Shown: positions 1 through 6,421, counted from the first letter of the stretch. The stretch: DNA of 6,521 nt from Chloroflexota bacterium (GCA_017860765.1 JAGDMY010000177.1:1-6521), one strand, 5' to 3'. Notes: generated from the letters alone by a model not told the origin. Program-made: numbers and translations.

Positions 1-33
1 AAAGGAATTGATATTTGTTTCTATCTTGAATTA

Positions 34-42
34 ATTATATCA
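34..42 (-). promoter_or_regulatory. Extended -10-like motif downstream of the MmgE/PrpD gene
   Basis: TGATATAAT on the minus strand is identical to the nonamer ahead of the activase gene. It lies 37-45 nt past the MmgE/PrpD stop and could start a transcript for a gene beyond the window. There is no convincing -35 box and the region is AT-rich, so chance is possible. I saw no clear terminator in 1-78. Confidence 0.25.
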
Positions 43-78
43 GTAAATCAGCCTGCAAATCTATTGTAGCCTGATACA

Positions 79-1458
79 TTATCCCACCAGGCGGATGACT
101 TCGGTCGCATCCTCCAGGTTATCCAGTTGCCTGATCATTTCTATTACCCGGTTGATTCTGGCGGAACGTGCCTGTTTTAATGACCGTGAGGCGCATTCTT
201 TAAATTTTGCTGCCAGGTCATTGAAGGCCATCGGCTTCTGGACACTCCCCAAGGCATGCTCGATTTCTGCGGAATATTCCAGGCCGTCCTTCATTTTAAC
301 CACCACTCTGCCCGGGCCTACTCCGTGCCGGTTCATTTTGGGGTCCAGCTGGCCGATAACCTTTTGGGCGATTTTTAGTATGTCGTCCCGTTTTATGGCG
401 TCTTCAGTGAAATCTGCGGTACCCACTTTCCCGTTTATGAGGGCCACTGCTATCGTCCATGGCACGCTGAACTGAGCATCGACGGTGTTACGGGGATTAT
501 TCTTTACCTCGGGCGGCACACATAACGAATAGGCTGCATCGCCGCCGGCAGCGGTCACACTTTCTACATCCTGGGGTTGGATATTATATTTGGCTTTGAG
601 CGATATTGCTGCATCAATAAAGGGATGGGTCAAACCGCAGCAAGGATATGGCTTGAAACCCATATTTACACCTTCAAACCTCTTGCCCAGGTCTCTCACC
701 AAAGTTTTGGGATCATAATCTCCGCCATGATACAGGTTAAATAGTCCGTTTTTCCCTTCCAGGGAATCACGGGCTCCCGTAATGCCTCTTTCAGCCATCA
801 ACGCTGCGAGAAGGCCTCCTCTGGAAGCCAACCCGGGCCCCATCCTCTTGGTCAAGGCCCCATCTTTTACAGCCTGCAAATTCCCGGCGCATTGGTGATA
901 GGCAATGCCCAGGGCATTAATCATTTTGTTTTCGTCCAGGTTCATTACCCGGCCGGCCATGGCAGCTGCAGCCAGGAAACCATTAAGGGTTGTAGGATGC
1001 CAGCCGGCATTAAGCAGGTTAGTTCCCGGCCTGGTCGCCAGAGATAACCTTGACATAAGATCTGACCCCAGGGCAAGTGCAGTGATAAACTCTTTGCCGC
1101 TTATGGTCCCCATTCGTTCCGCCGCGGCAAAACAGGTGGAAACCGCCACGCACCCGGTATGAACCAGTGCCGCGGGATTGCCGTCATCGAAATCCAGAGC
1201 ATGTATCATGGTGCTATTCACCTGAGCCGCATTTGGGGCCGGGCATTTAACTCCATAGGCAATTATGGTGCTCTGCTTTTTCCCACCCCATTCCTTCACG
1301 ATACTCACCAGTTCCGGGACGCCAGGTTGCGCTGCGCCGCCCAGGGCCGTGGCCAAGCTGTCCAGGACCTCATTCTTGGCCATATCTACCGCTTCCTTTG
1401 GGAGATCCTCGAACTTAGTCCGCTTAAAGTTCCTTATTAACTCGAAAATAGCGTCCAT
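79..1458 (-). CDS. MmgE/PrpD family protein (2-methylcitrate dehydratase-like)
   Basis: The 459-residue protein has the usual full length of the MmgE/PrpD family, which includes 2-methylcitrate dehydratase, cis-aconitate decarboxylase and iminodisuccinate epimerase; all act on cytoplasmic di- or tricarboxylic acids. The helical N-terminal domain (about residues 5-250) carries HALDFDD at 86-92, GWHPT at 152-156 and TKRMGPGLASRGG at 203-215. The C-terminal domain carries KPYPCCGLTHP at 269-279 and DAQFSVPW at 327-334. By family comparison, D90/D91, H154, K204 and K269 are candidate active-site residues. The ATG at 1458 follows AGGAAAGA, a modest ribosome binding site. It is the last gene of the apparent operon, 66 nt after the second SDR, and ends in TAA. 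Membership is clear, but family members differ in chemistry, so neither 2-methylcitrate dehydration nor any other reaction is assigned. No propionate-cycle genes (prpB, prpC) are beside it, which argues against a standard PrpD role. Confidence 0.9.
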   Translation of the reverse strand: MDAIFELIRNFKRTKFEDLPKEAVDMAKNEVLDSLATALGGAAQPGVPELVSIVKEWGGKKQSTIIAYGVKCPAPNAAQVNSTMIHALDFDDGNPAALVHTGCVAVSTCFAAAERMGTISGKEFITALALGSDLMSRLSLATRPGTNLLNAGWHPTTLNGFLAAAAMAGRVMNLDENKMINALGIAYHQCAGNLQAVKDGALTKRMGPGLASRGGLLAALMAERGITGARDSLEGKNGLFNLYHGGDYDPKTLVRDLGKRFEGVNMGFKPYPCCGLTHPFIDAAISLKAKYNIQPQDVESVTAAGGDAAYSLCVPPEVKNNPRNTVDAQFSVPWTIAVALINGKVGTADFTEDAIKRDDILKIAQKVIGQLDPKMNRHGVGPGRVVVKMKDGLEYSAEIEHALGSVQKPMAFNDLAAKFKECASRSLKQARSARINRVIEMIRQLDNLEDATEVIRLVG

Positions 1459-1524
1459 TCTTTCCTGCCCCCGACATACGTTCCTGCGTTTATCAGATAG
1501 TCTATTTTAAACCTTTCCTCTTTT

Positions 1525-2298
1525 TTATAAGCCTTGAAATCCGCCGGCCAGAAACCCGCCATCAACCGGTATAGTAACGCCGGTTATGAAGGTGGAATCA
1601 TCGGACGCCAGGAATAAAGCTGCTTTGGCAATTTCTTCGGGATTGGCGAAGCGTCGAAAGGGAACGCATCTTTTTACGGCCTCTACATCGACTGCACCGA
1701 GTTTAATACCTTGTTCTATCAAAGGCGTCATAACAAAACCGGGGGCGATGCAGTTGATGTTGATATTGTATTCAGCCCACTCCACCGCCAGTGTCCGGGC
1801 TAGATTAATAATGCCTGCCTTAGCTGGACCGTATGAGGCATGCTGTTTAAAGCCGGCTATGCCGCATATAGAAGCAATGTTGACAATCTTCCCTTCCTTA
1901 TGACGGGCCATCCATTGTGCGGCGCGTTGACTGCAAAGATAAGTCCCCCGTAAATTGACTGCCACAATCTTGTCCCATTGACTCACGTCATGCAGGTCCA
2001 GTGTCGGGGAACTTTCTGGTGGTATGCCAGCGTTGTTAACTAATATATGCACTCCGCCTAACTCATTAATTACCCTGGCAACCATAGCGTCAACATCAGC
2101 CGGCTCAGCCACATTGGCTTTGACGGCAATAGCCTGCCTCCCAATTTGTTTCACTTCCCCAACGACCTGCTCAGCAGCGGCGAGATTGATGTCATTCACG
2201 GCGATATTGGCGCCCTCCTGAGCAAAGAGCAGGGCAATTGCCCGGCCGATGCCACTGCCCGCCCCGGTAACCAGTGCCACTTTACCTTCAAGTTTCAT
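1525..2298 (-). CDS. SDR family NAD(P)-dependent oxidoreductase (second copy)
   Basis: This is a 257-residue classical short-chain dehydrogenase/reductase, cytosolic and of normal length. It has the nucleotide-binding TGAGSGIG at 11-18, an acidic D36 after beta-2 (suggesting NAD rather than NADP), NNAG at 88-91, N115, S143, and the catalytic pair Y156/K160 in SYGPAK. The C-terminal ITGVTIPVDGGF (238-249) is typical of FabG-like members. The start is set at the ATG at 2298, not an in-frame ATG six codons upstream at 2316, because AAGGAG lies 5 nt before the 2298 codon and the upstream ATG would put this site inside the gene. It lies 53 nt after the AOR gene and 66 nt before the MmgE/PrpD gene. 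The expected reaction is reversible oxidation of a secondary alcohol to a ketone, or an acyl-CoA/hydroxyacid equivalent. The substrate is unknown, and FabG-like fatty acid synthesis is less likely in this context. Confidence 0.93.
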   Translation of the reverse strand: MKLEGKVALVTGAGSGIGRAIALLFAQEGANIAVNDINLAAAEQVVGEVKQIGRQAIAVKANVAEPADVDAMVARVINELGGVHILVNNAGIPPESSPTLDLHDVSQWDKIVAVNLRGTYLCSQRAAQWMARHKEGKIVNIASICGIAGFKQHASYGPAKAGIINLARTLAVEWAEYNININCIAPGFVMTPLIEQGIKLGAVDVEAVKRCVPFRRFANPEEIAKAALFLASDDSTFITGVTIPVDGGFLAGGFQGL

Positions 2299-2303
2299 GA
2301 GTT

Positions 2304-2309
2304 CTCCTT
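2304..2309 (-). promoter_or_regulatory. Ribosome binding site deciding the start of the second SDR
   Basis: AAGGAG on the minus strand lies 5 nt before the ATG at 2298. It overlaps the reading frame of the longer alternative start at 2316, so it selects the shorter, family-typical N-terminus MKLEGKVALVTG. Confidence 0.8.
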
Positions 2310-2351
2310 TCGACATCTATACGCCTATTTTTTATCGAATATACCTGTTGA

Positions 2352-4202
2352 TTAGGGGTCATGCCGCCAGGTACTTCCGCTGTCTCTATTCAGAAGCTTA
2401 TTCTTGCTGGGCCTGGCTGTTTTCAGGTCCCAATCCATCAGAGTAAGATATTCTCTTATCAGAGTATCTGTATCCACGGTTATACCGGACAAAACGCCAA
2501 TTTTATGCGGCGGTTTACCAATGATTCTACCCGGGACGGCGAATTCCAGCTGATTTATCCCTTCACGCAGAGTAAAGGCCTGCCGGATGTTGGCGATTCT
2601 TTCGCCTGTCTCAATTAGCTCATCCGTGGTGATATCCCAACCGGTGACTGCTTGCATGGACTCTGCCAGTATATGATGATAGGGCATGGCATAATACACA
2701 AACAGGCACATCCCGGCGCTGGTCAGTGAATGTTTGAAATTGCTGCCTATTTTATGTGGCAGGCCGTGGCCGCTGCAAGACTTCTTGTCGAAGGGAGGCA
2801 GCAATCCGGGCAGCTGCATTTCCTCGTTACCCTGAGTATGACGGCCGGGACTGGCATCCATGATATAGGTGGTGGCCAGATAGCAGCCGGCGATAGGATT
2901 GTGAGCGGGGACTTCTTGGCCCTGGATATGGATAGCATACTTTTCGCCACCCCGGCCTATCTTCTGCGCAGCCACCTTGACTCCATCAGCCAATATGGAG
3001 CCAAAACCCTCTCTCTTGGCCATTCGTTCCGTCATCGCCACGATGGATTGGTGGTTTCCCCAATTCATCTCAATGCCATCGGTGTCCTTCCTGGTGATCA
3101 GGCCGTTCTCATAGCATTCAATGGCGAAACCTATTATTGATCCGGCGGAGATGGTGTCAATCCCATAGCGGTTGCAGATGTCGTTGGCTTTAATAATAGA
3201 TTCGATATTGGTGTTCTGGAGGTTGGACCCGAACATGGCAATTGTTTCGTACTCCGGTCTATGGCAGCCGGCCGGATATTTGTACTCTCCGGTCCCTTCT
3301 TTCATGAGTGCTTCACAGCCGACCGGACAAAGGTAGCAGGCGGCATTCTTCCACCTGTACTTATCCGTGGCTTCAGCTCCAACGGGGCTGGCATCCGGAT
3401 AGTCTACCTCGGGCACGCTTCCCCAATTTTTGACCGGCGAATCCCCACTCTCCGCCAGTTCGACAACCACGAATGAGGTACCATACCGGTGCGTTAAATC
3501 CGAGTGAAAAGGTCCTCCTAATTTGCCGGGATATTTTTTTCTTAGCTCTGCGAGTTTAGTCTCATCGGCGACCGGCACCTTCGCCCGGCCTTTGACCGCC
3601 ACGGCCTTAAGCTTCTTCGCCCCCATAACTGCCCCCAATCCCGAACGGCCCGCGGCATGACCTTTGGCGTGCATAACGGCTGCAATATTAGATAGTTTTT
3701 CCCCTGATGGCCCGATGCAGGCTACGGCGACATCGCTGCCCAGCTCGGACTTCAATATATCTTCGGTTTCATAGGTATCCCGGCCCCATAGATGTGAGGC
3801 ATCCCTGAGCTCTGCTTTGCCGTTATCAATAAAAAGATAAACCGGTTTTTCTGATATGCCCGTGAAAAATAGGGAATCATAACCGGCGAACTTTAAGTAA
3901 GCACTGAAATAGCCTCCCGAATTGGAGTCGCTCCAGCAGCCCGTGGCCGGCGATTTTCCCACCACAGTGAACCTGGTACCGGAAAGTGCCCGTGTTCCGT
4001 TGAGTGGACCGCTCAATATGCCCAGAATATTTTCCGGCCCCAAAGGATCGACCCCGGGTCTCTGGCGGCTGAAGATAGTCCTGACCCCAATGCCGTAACC
4101 CCCGATGAATTTTCTGGCAAATTTTTCGTCGAATTCTTCATCCTTTAATTTGTTTGTGGACAGGTCCACGTTCAATATTTTCCCCATATAACCGTTAAAC
4201 AT
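2352..4202 (-). CDS. Aldehyde:ferredoxin oxidoreductase family protein (tungsten/molybdenum bis-pterin enzyme)
   Basis: The 616-residue protein matches the usual AOR length (about 600-620). AORs are cytosolic bis-pterin tungsten (or molybdenum) enzymes that oxidise aldehydes to acids and pass electrons to ferredoxin. From the ATG at 4202: RFTVVGKSPATG near 77-88, SNSGG near 93-97, and GRSGLGAVMGAKKLKA near 185-200 mark the pterin-binding N-terminal domain. The [4Fe-4S] ligands are CYLCPVGC (C289, C292, C296) plus C499 in SAGMC, close to the positions recalled for Pyrococcus furiosus AOR (288, 291, 295, 494). HRPEYET (about 314-320) and SPGRHTQG (about 451-458) hold candidate catalytic Glu and His. 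The 4202 ATG is preferred over a GTG five codons upstream because AGGGG lies 7 nt before it. The two family pterin motifs, usually DxxGL(D/C), read NRYGID and TSAGMC, lacking the leading Asp. It lies between two SDR genes. Substrate and metal are not predictable; a role as a BamB-like or carboxylate-reducing relative cannot be excluded. Confidence 0.94.
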   Translation of the reverse strand: MFNGYMGKILNVDLSTNKLKDEEFDEKFARKFIGGYGIGVRTIFSRQRPGVDPLGPENILGILSGPLNGTRALSGTRFTVVGKSPATGCWSDSNSGGYFSAYLKFAGYDSLFFTGISEKPVYLFIDNGKAELRDASHLWGRDTYETEDILKSELGSDVAVACIGPSGEKLSNIAAVMHAKGHAAGRSGLGAVMGAKKLKAVAVKGRAKVPVADETKLAELRKKYPGKLGGPFHSDLTHRYGTSFVVVELAESGDSPVKNWGSVPEVDYPDASPVGAEATDKYRWKNAACYLCPVGCEALMKEGTGEYKYPAGCHRPEYETIAMFGSNLQNTNIESIIKANDICNRYGIDTISAGSIIGFAIECYENGLITRKDTDGIEMNWGNHQSIVAMTERMAKREGFGSILADGVKVAAQKIGRGGEKYAIHIQGQEVPAHNPIAGCYLATTYIMDASPGRHTQGNEEMQLPGLLPPFDKKSCSGHGLPHKIGSNFKHSLTSAGMCLFVYYAMPYHHILAESMQAVTGWDITTDELIETGERIANIRQAFTLREGINQLEFAVPGRIIGKPPHKIGVLSGITVDTDTLIREYLTLMDWDLKTARPSKNKLLNRDSGSTWRHDP

Positions 4203-4238
4203 AGGTTTTCCCCTCACCAGTATTTCGCCACTCTCAGA

Positions 4239-5024
4239 CTATTCACGGCTGGAGATATGCAGCGGTAAACCCCCGGAGACAAAAATGGACTCTCCTGTAA
4301 CAAAGGACGAAAGCTCTGAAGCCAGATAAAGAGCAGTCCCGGCAATGTCCTCCGGCGTGCCCACTCTTTGCATGGGTACTTCCTTTTTGCCGAGATCTTT
4401 GAAGAAGGCGTCTTCGCTCGGCAATTCTTTGGTCAACGGGTTCCAGAACTGCGTTCGCACGGGGCCAGGCAGTATAGCATTCACGTTGATGTTGAACGAA
4501 GCCAGCTCAACTGCCAGATTGCAGGTTATCCCCAGGACCCCGGCTTTAGCCGCATGGTAATGTATGAAAGATACCGGTGGTGAAATGGCTCCGATGGACG
4601 ACATGTTGATAATTTTCCCATATCTTTTGGCCTTCATATGGGGGACCACGGCTTTACAGCATAGAAACTGGCTCTTCAGGTTTAAATTGAGGGTCTTATC
4701 CCATTGTTCCTCGCTGACGTCTTCGATGGCCCCTGTAGAGGCAGAGATACCACCGGCATTATTGACTAATATATCAATCTTCTGAAACTCGCGAATAACC
4801 TGCTCCACCATATCCTGTACCTGTCGATTGCTGGTAACATCGCACCTGATAAAGAGGCTTTTGCGCCCCGCTTTGGCGATTTCATCTACTGTGCTCAGGG
4901 CTTCCTTCTCCATAATATCGGCAATGATAACCGAGCAGCCCTCCTGGGCAAATTTAAGGGCTATTCCTTTTCCGATTCCGCTGGCGCCCCCCGTGATGAT
5001 AGCCACCTTATTGGGAAGTAACAT
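4239..5024 (-). CDS. SDR family NAD(P)-dependent oxidoreductase (first copy)
   Basis: This is a 261-residue classical short-chain dehydrogenase/reductase. Motifs are TGGASGIG at 11-18, D36 (favouring NAD), CDV at 61-63, NNAG at 88-91, N114, S143 in MSS, and the catalytic Y156/K160 in HYHAAK. The end holds FVTGESIFVSGG (241-252). The ATG at 5024 is chosen because a near-ideal AAGGAGG lies 5 nt upstream; a GTG nine codons further upstream would put that site inside the gene and lies in a possible hairpin. It is the first gene of the apparent four-gene operon, behind a strong promoter candidate, and 36 nt ahead of the AOR gene. It likely oxidises an alcohol to a carbonyl compound, or the reverse, using NAD(H). 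Feeding an aldehyde to the AOR next door is an inference from position. Its N-terminal half aligns without gaps to the other SDR, but their substrate-loop regions (about 190-220) differ. Confidence 0.93.
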   Translation of the reverse strand: MLLPNKVAIITGGASGIGKGIALKFAQEGCSVIIADIMEKEALSTVDEIAKAGRKSLFIRCDVTSNRQVQDMVEQVIREFQKIDILVNNAGGISASTGAIEDVSEEQWDKTLNLNLKSQFLCCKAVVPHMKAKRYGKIINMSSIGAISPPVSFIHYHAAKAGVLGITCNLAVELASFNINVNAILPGPVRTQFWNPLTKELPSEDAFFKDLGKKEVPMQRVGTPEDIAGTALYLASELSSFVTGESIFVSGGLPLHISSRE

Positions 5025-5029
5025 TTCAT

Positions 5030-5036
5030 CCTCCTT
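5030..5036 (-). promoter_or_regulatory. Strong ribosome binding site of the first SDR
   Basis: AAGGAGG on the minus strand lies 5 nt before the ATG at 5024. It is the best Shine-Dalgarno match in the window and decides this start over the upstream in-frame GTG. Confidence 0.85.
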
Positions 5037-5048
5037 AATTGTCTTAAA

Positions 5049-5066
5049 CACCCATACCCCTGGGTG
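5049..5066 (-). other. Potential leader hairpin (6-bp stem) ahead of the first SDR
   Basis: CACCCA and TGGGTG form a perfect 6-bp inverted repeat around a 6-nt loop, within the predicted untranslated leader and 12 nt upstream of the AAGGAGG site. Only three T residues follow on the transcribed strand, so it is a poor intrinsic terminator. It may be a leader structure that affects translation or mRNA stability. Confidence 0.4.
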
Positions 5067-5073
5067 AAAGTTC

Positions 5074-5099
5074 CGCTTAATCAGCTACAATGTAAAGCG
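5074..5099 (-). other. Potential leader stem-loop (CGCTT/AAGCG with inner TACA/TGTA)
   Basis: CGCTT (5095-5099 read on minus) pairs with AAGCG (5074-5078), and an inner TACA-T-TGTA palindrome (5086-5094) lies within the loop. It sits in the predicted 5' leader of the SDR-AOR operon. The pairing is short and may be chance; it matches no riboswitch class I can name. Confidence 0.25.
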
Positions 5100-5139
5100 T
5101 CTGATATTGGACCCCTGCGACGATTATTGATGTGAACTG

Positions 5140-5168
5140 ATTATAATGACTACCTACAAGACTGTCTA
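5140..5168 (-). promoter_or_regulatory. Sigma-70-type promoter for the SDR-AOR-SDR-MmgE operon
   Basis: On the minus strand, TAGACA (5163-5168, five of six matches to TTGACA) is separated by 17 nt from a consensus TATAAT (5140-5145). Both boxes and the spacing are near optimal. Transcription would start near the A at 5133, giving a leader of about 108 nt before the first SDR. The position between the activase and the SDR suggests the four downstream genes can be transcribed independently of the activase. Confidence 0.65.
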
Positions 5169-5173
5169 TGATG

Positions 5174-5188
5174 ATAATCAATGATTAT
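5174..5188. promoter_or_regulatory. 15-bp perfect palindrome, putative regulator binding site
   Basis: ATAATCA-A-TGATTAT is a perfect 7-bp inverted repeat about one central base, placed 5 bp upstream of the -35 box and centred about 48 bp before the predicted transcription start. That position suits an activator bound beside RNA polymerase, though a repressor is possible. The sequence does not match a family operator I can name with confidence. It is not the FNR consensus, where the TTGAT and ATCAA half-sites are separated by 4 bp. Confidence 0.5.
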
Positions 5189-5238
5189 TGTAAACTCGAT
5201 TATCAAAGGGGATTGTTGCTAGAACTATTATGTTTGTT

Positions 5239-6189
5239 TTATCCTCCTACCTGAACTCTTATTCCGCAGGACTCGATCAGCTTTTTAAGTTTTTCCATTT
5301 GACCTTCAGCAGGGGGCTCGAGACCTTTCAGCTGGTATTCCCGACCAATCCTGGCGTAGGTCTGTGTGCCATATTTGTGGTACGGTAAAAGCTCGATTCG
5401 CAGCAGGTTTTTCCCCAGTTTGGCAGCAAATCTAGCGGTGGCTAAAATATTTTTCTCAGAATCGTTGCACCCCGGCACAAGTGGAATCCGTATTATCAGC
5501 GGACGAATTTGAGCGATCTTCCTGGCGTTGGCGAGTATTAGCCTGTTCGGCACACCGGTGATTTTCTTATGGGTATTTGAATCCATATGTTTTATATCGA
5601 AATAGACCAGATCAACGCCTTCCAACATCAATCTTAGATGATCCCAGCTGGCATAGCCGCAGGTTTCGATGGCTGTATTCAGATAATGCGCCTGACATTC
5701 CTTAAGGAACTGGCTTACATATTTGTACTGCATAGTGGGTTCTCCGCCTCCCACAGTGACCCCACCGCCTGATCTTCTATAGAATCCGCTATCCCCTTTT
5801 ACCTCCTGGAACAGTTCCTCAACGCTCATTTTCTTGCCCACGAGATCCAGAGCCCCATTCAGACACCTTTCAGCGCACAATCCGCAATTTGTACAGAGTT
5901 CCCTGTTAATTTGGATGCCTTCGTCAGAGAGTGACATCACCCCCTGGGGACAGGCTTCAACACAACGCCCGCATTTTTTGCAATTCACTTCAAGGTACAT
6001 GATTTCGGGAGAGGGTTTTTGCGATTGGGGAGAGGAACACCACAGGCAGTTTAGAGGACATCCCTTCATATATACTAGGGTGCGGATCCCGGGGCCGTCG
6101 TGGATGGCAAACTTCTGGATGTTGTAAACTAACCCGCTGGTCTGTCCCGAAAGCGTCTTCTTTCTAGCTCTGCCTGGAAGGTCTTCCAT
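5239..6189 (-). CDS. Glycyl radical enzyme activase (radical SAM, PflA-like, with two ferredoxin-type clusters)
   Basis: The 316-residue protein is a radical SAM activase that would place a glycyl radical on a partner enzyme using S-adenosylmethionine. After FAIHDGPGIRT (27-37) comes the SAM-cluster motif C44-x3-C48-x2-C51 (GCPLNCLWC). A ferredoxin-like insert follows, with two 4-Cys sets: C70, C73, C76, C80 and C99, C102, C105, C109. This insert is typical of activases of non-PFL glycyl radical enzymes (BssD-, HpdA- or diol-dehydratase-type), and length fits that group. Further motifs are GGGVTVGGGEPTMQ (141-154), YFDIKH (196-201), RIPLVPGCND (234-243) and LLPYHKYG (267-274). The ATG at 6189 is the only reasonable start; its ribosome site is weak (GGGGA, 9 nt away). 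About 20 residues precede the usual N-terminal strand. No glycyl radical enzyme gene lies in the window, so the partner is unknown. Confidence 0.93.
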   Translation of the reverse strand: MEDLPGRARKKTLSGQTSGLVYNIQKFAIHDGPGIRTLVYMKGCPLNCLWCSSPQSQKPSPEIMYLEVNCKKCGRCVEACPQGVMSLSDEGIQINRELCTNCGLCAERCLNGALDLVGKKMSVEELFQEVKGDSGFYRRSGGGVTVGGGEPTMQYKYVSQFLKECQAHYLNTAIETCGYASWDHLRLMLEGVDLVYFDIKHMDSNTHKKITGVPNRLILANARKIAQIRPLIIRIPLVPGCNDSEKNILATARFAAKLGKNLLRIELLPYHKYGTQTYARIGREYQLKGLEPPAEGQMEKLKKLIESCGIRVQVGG

Positions 6190-6421
6190 TTCAATTAATC
6201 CCCACTGACAAAATTATATCAAGAACCGTATATGGGAGCTAATTAATAGATCCATAAACCCTTTCCGGAATAAGAAATATCGCCCCATCGACAGTCAGGA
6301 TAATCCATTTTAAGGGACTTTAAGGTGTGGTATTCGGATTACGGGGCGGATAATATGCAGCACTGGTTATTCTCGTTGCAAGTTTATATTGGCTGCTTAC
6401 GGTCTAAATTACTTTGATAGG
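6190..6421. other. Intergenic region between livF and the activase
   Basis: This gap of 232 bp holds the extended -10 candidate at 6213-6221 and a loose inverted repeat: CGCCCC at 6281-6286 pairs with GGGGCG at 6343-6348, and TAATCC at 6301-6306 pairs with GGATTA at 6336-6341 inside it. I found no coding sequence, RNA gene or clear intrinsic terminator after livF. Confidence 0.5.
6213..6221 (-). promoter_or_regulatory. Extended -10 promoter candidate for the activase gene
   Basis: TGATATAAT on the minus strand combines a TGn extension with a consensus TATAAT. No good -35 box lies 16-18 nt upstream, as is tolerated for extended -10 promoters. Transcription would start near 6206, leaving a leader of about 17 nt before the ATG at 6189. 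Confidence 0.45.

Noticed and set aside
95..475. Plus-strand open frame of 126 codons opposite the MmgE/PrpD C-terminus
   Set aside because: It is antisense to a well-supported gene, and its product has no recognisable domain.
79..1458. Naming the last gene prpD (2-methylcitrate dehydratase)
   Set aside because: Family motifs are clear, but prpB and prpC are absent from the window and related family members catalyse other reactions.
2730..3140. Plus-strand open frame of 136 codons inside the AOR gene
   Set aside because: It lies antisense to conserved AOR sequence including the cofactor motifs, and its translation shows no recognisable family.
5025..5051. Longer N-terminus for the first SDR from a GTG at 5051
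   Set aside because: It would encode the AAGGAGG ribosome site as protein and add nine residues absent from typical SDRs.
5049..5066. Intrinsic terminator after the activase gene
   Set aside because: The 6-bp stem is followed by only three T residues on the minus strand and lies close to the SDR ribosome site, so a leader hairpin is more likely.
5147..5185. Short plus-strand frame of about 12 codons in the promoter region
   Set aside because: It is too short, has no ribosome site and overlaps the promoter and palindrome.
5834..6127. Plus-strand open frame of 97 codons opposite the activase cysteine-rich region
   Set aside because: It mirrors the conserved ferredoxin and SAM-cluster codons on the other strand, so it is a shadow frame.
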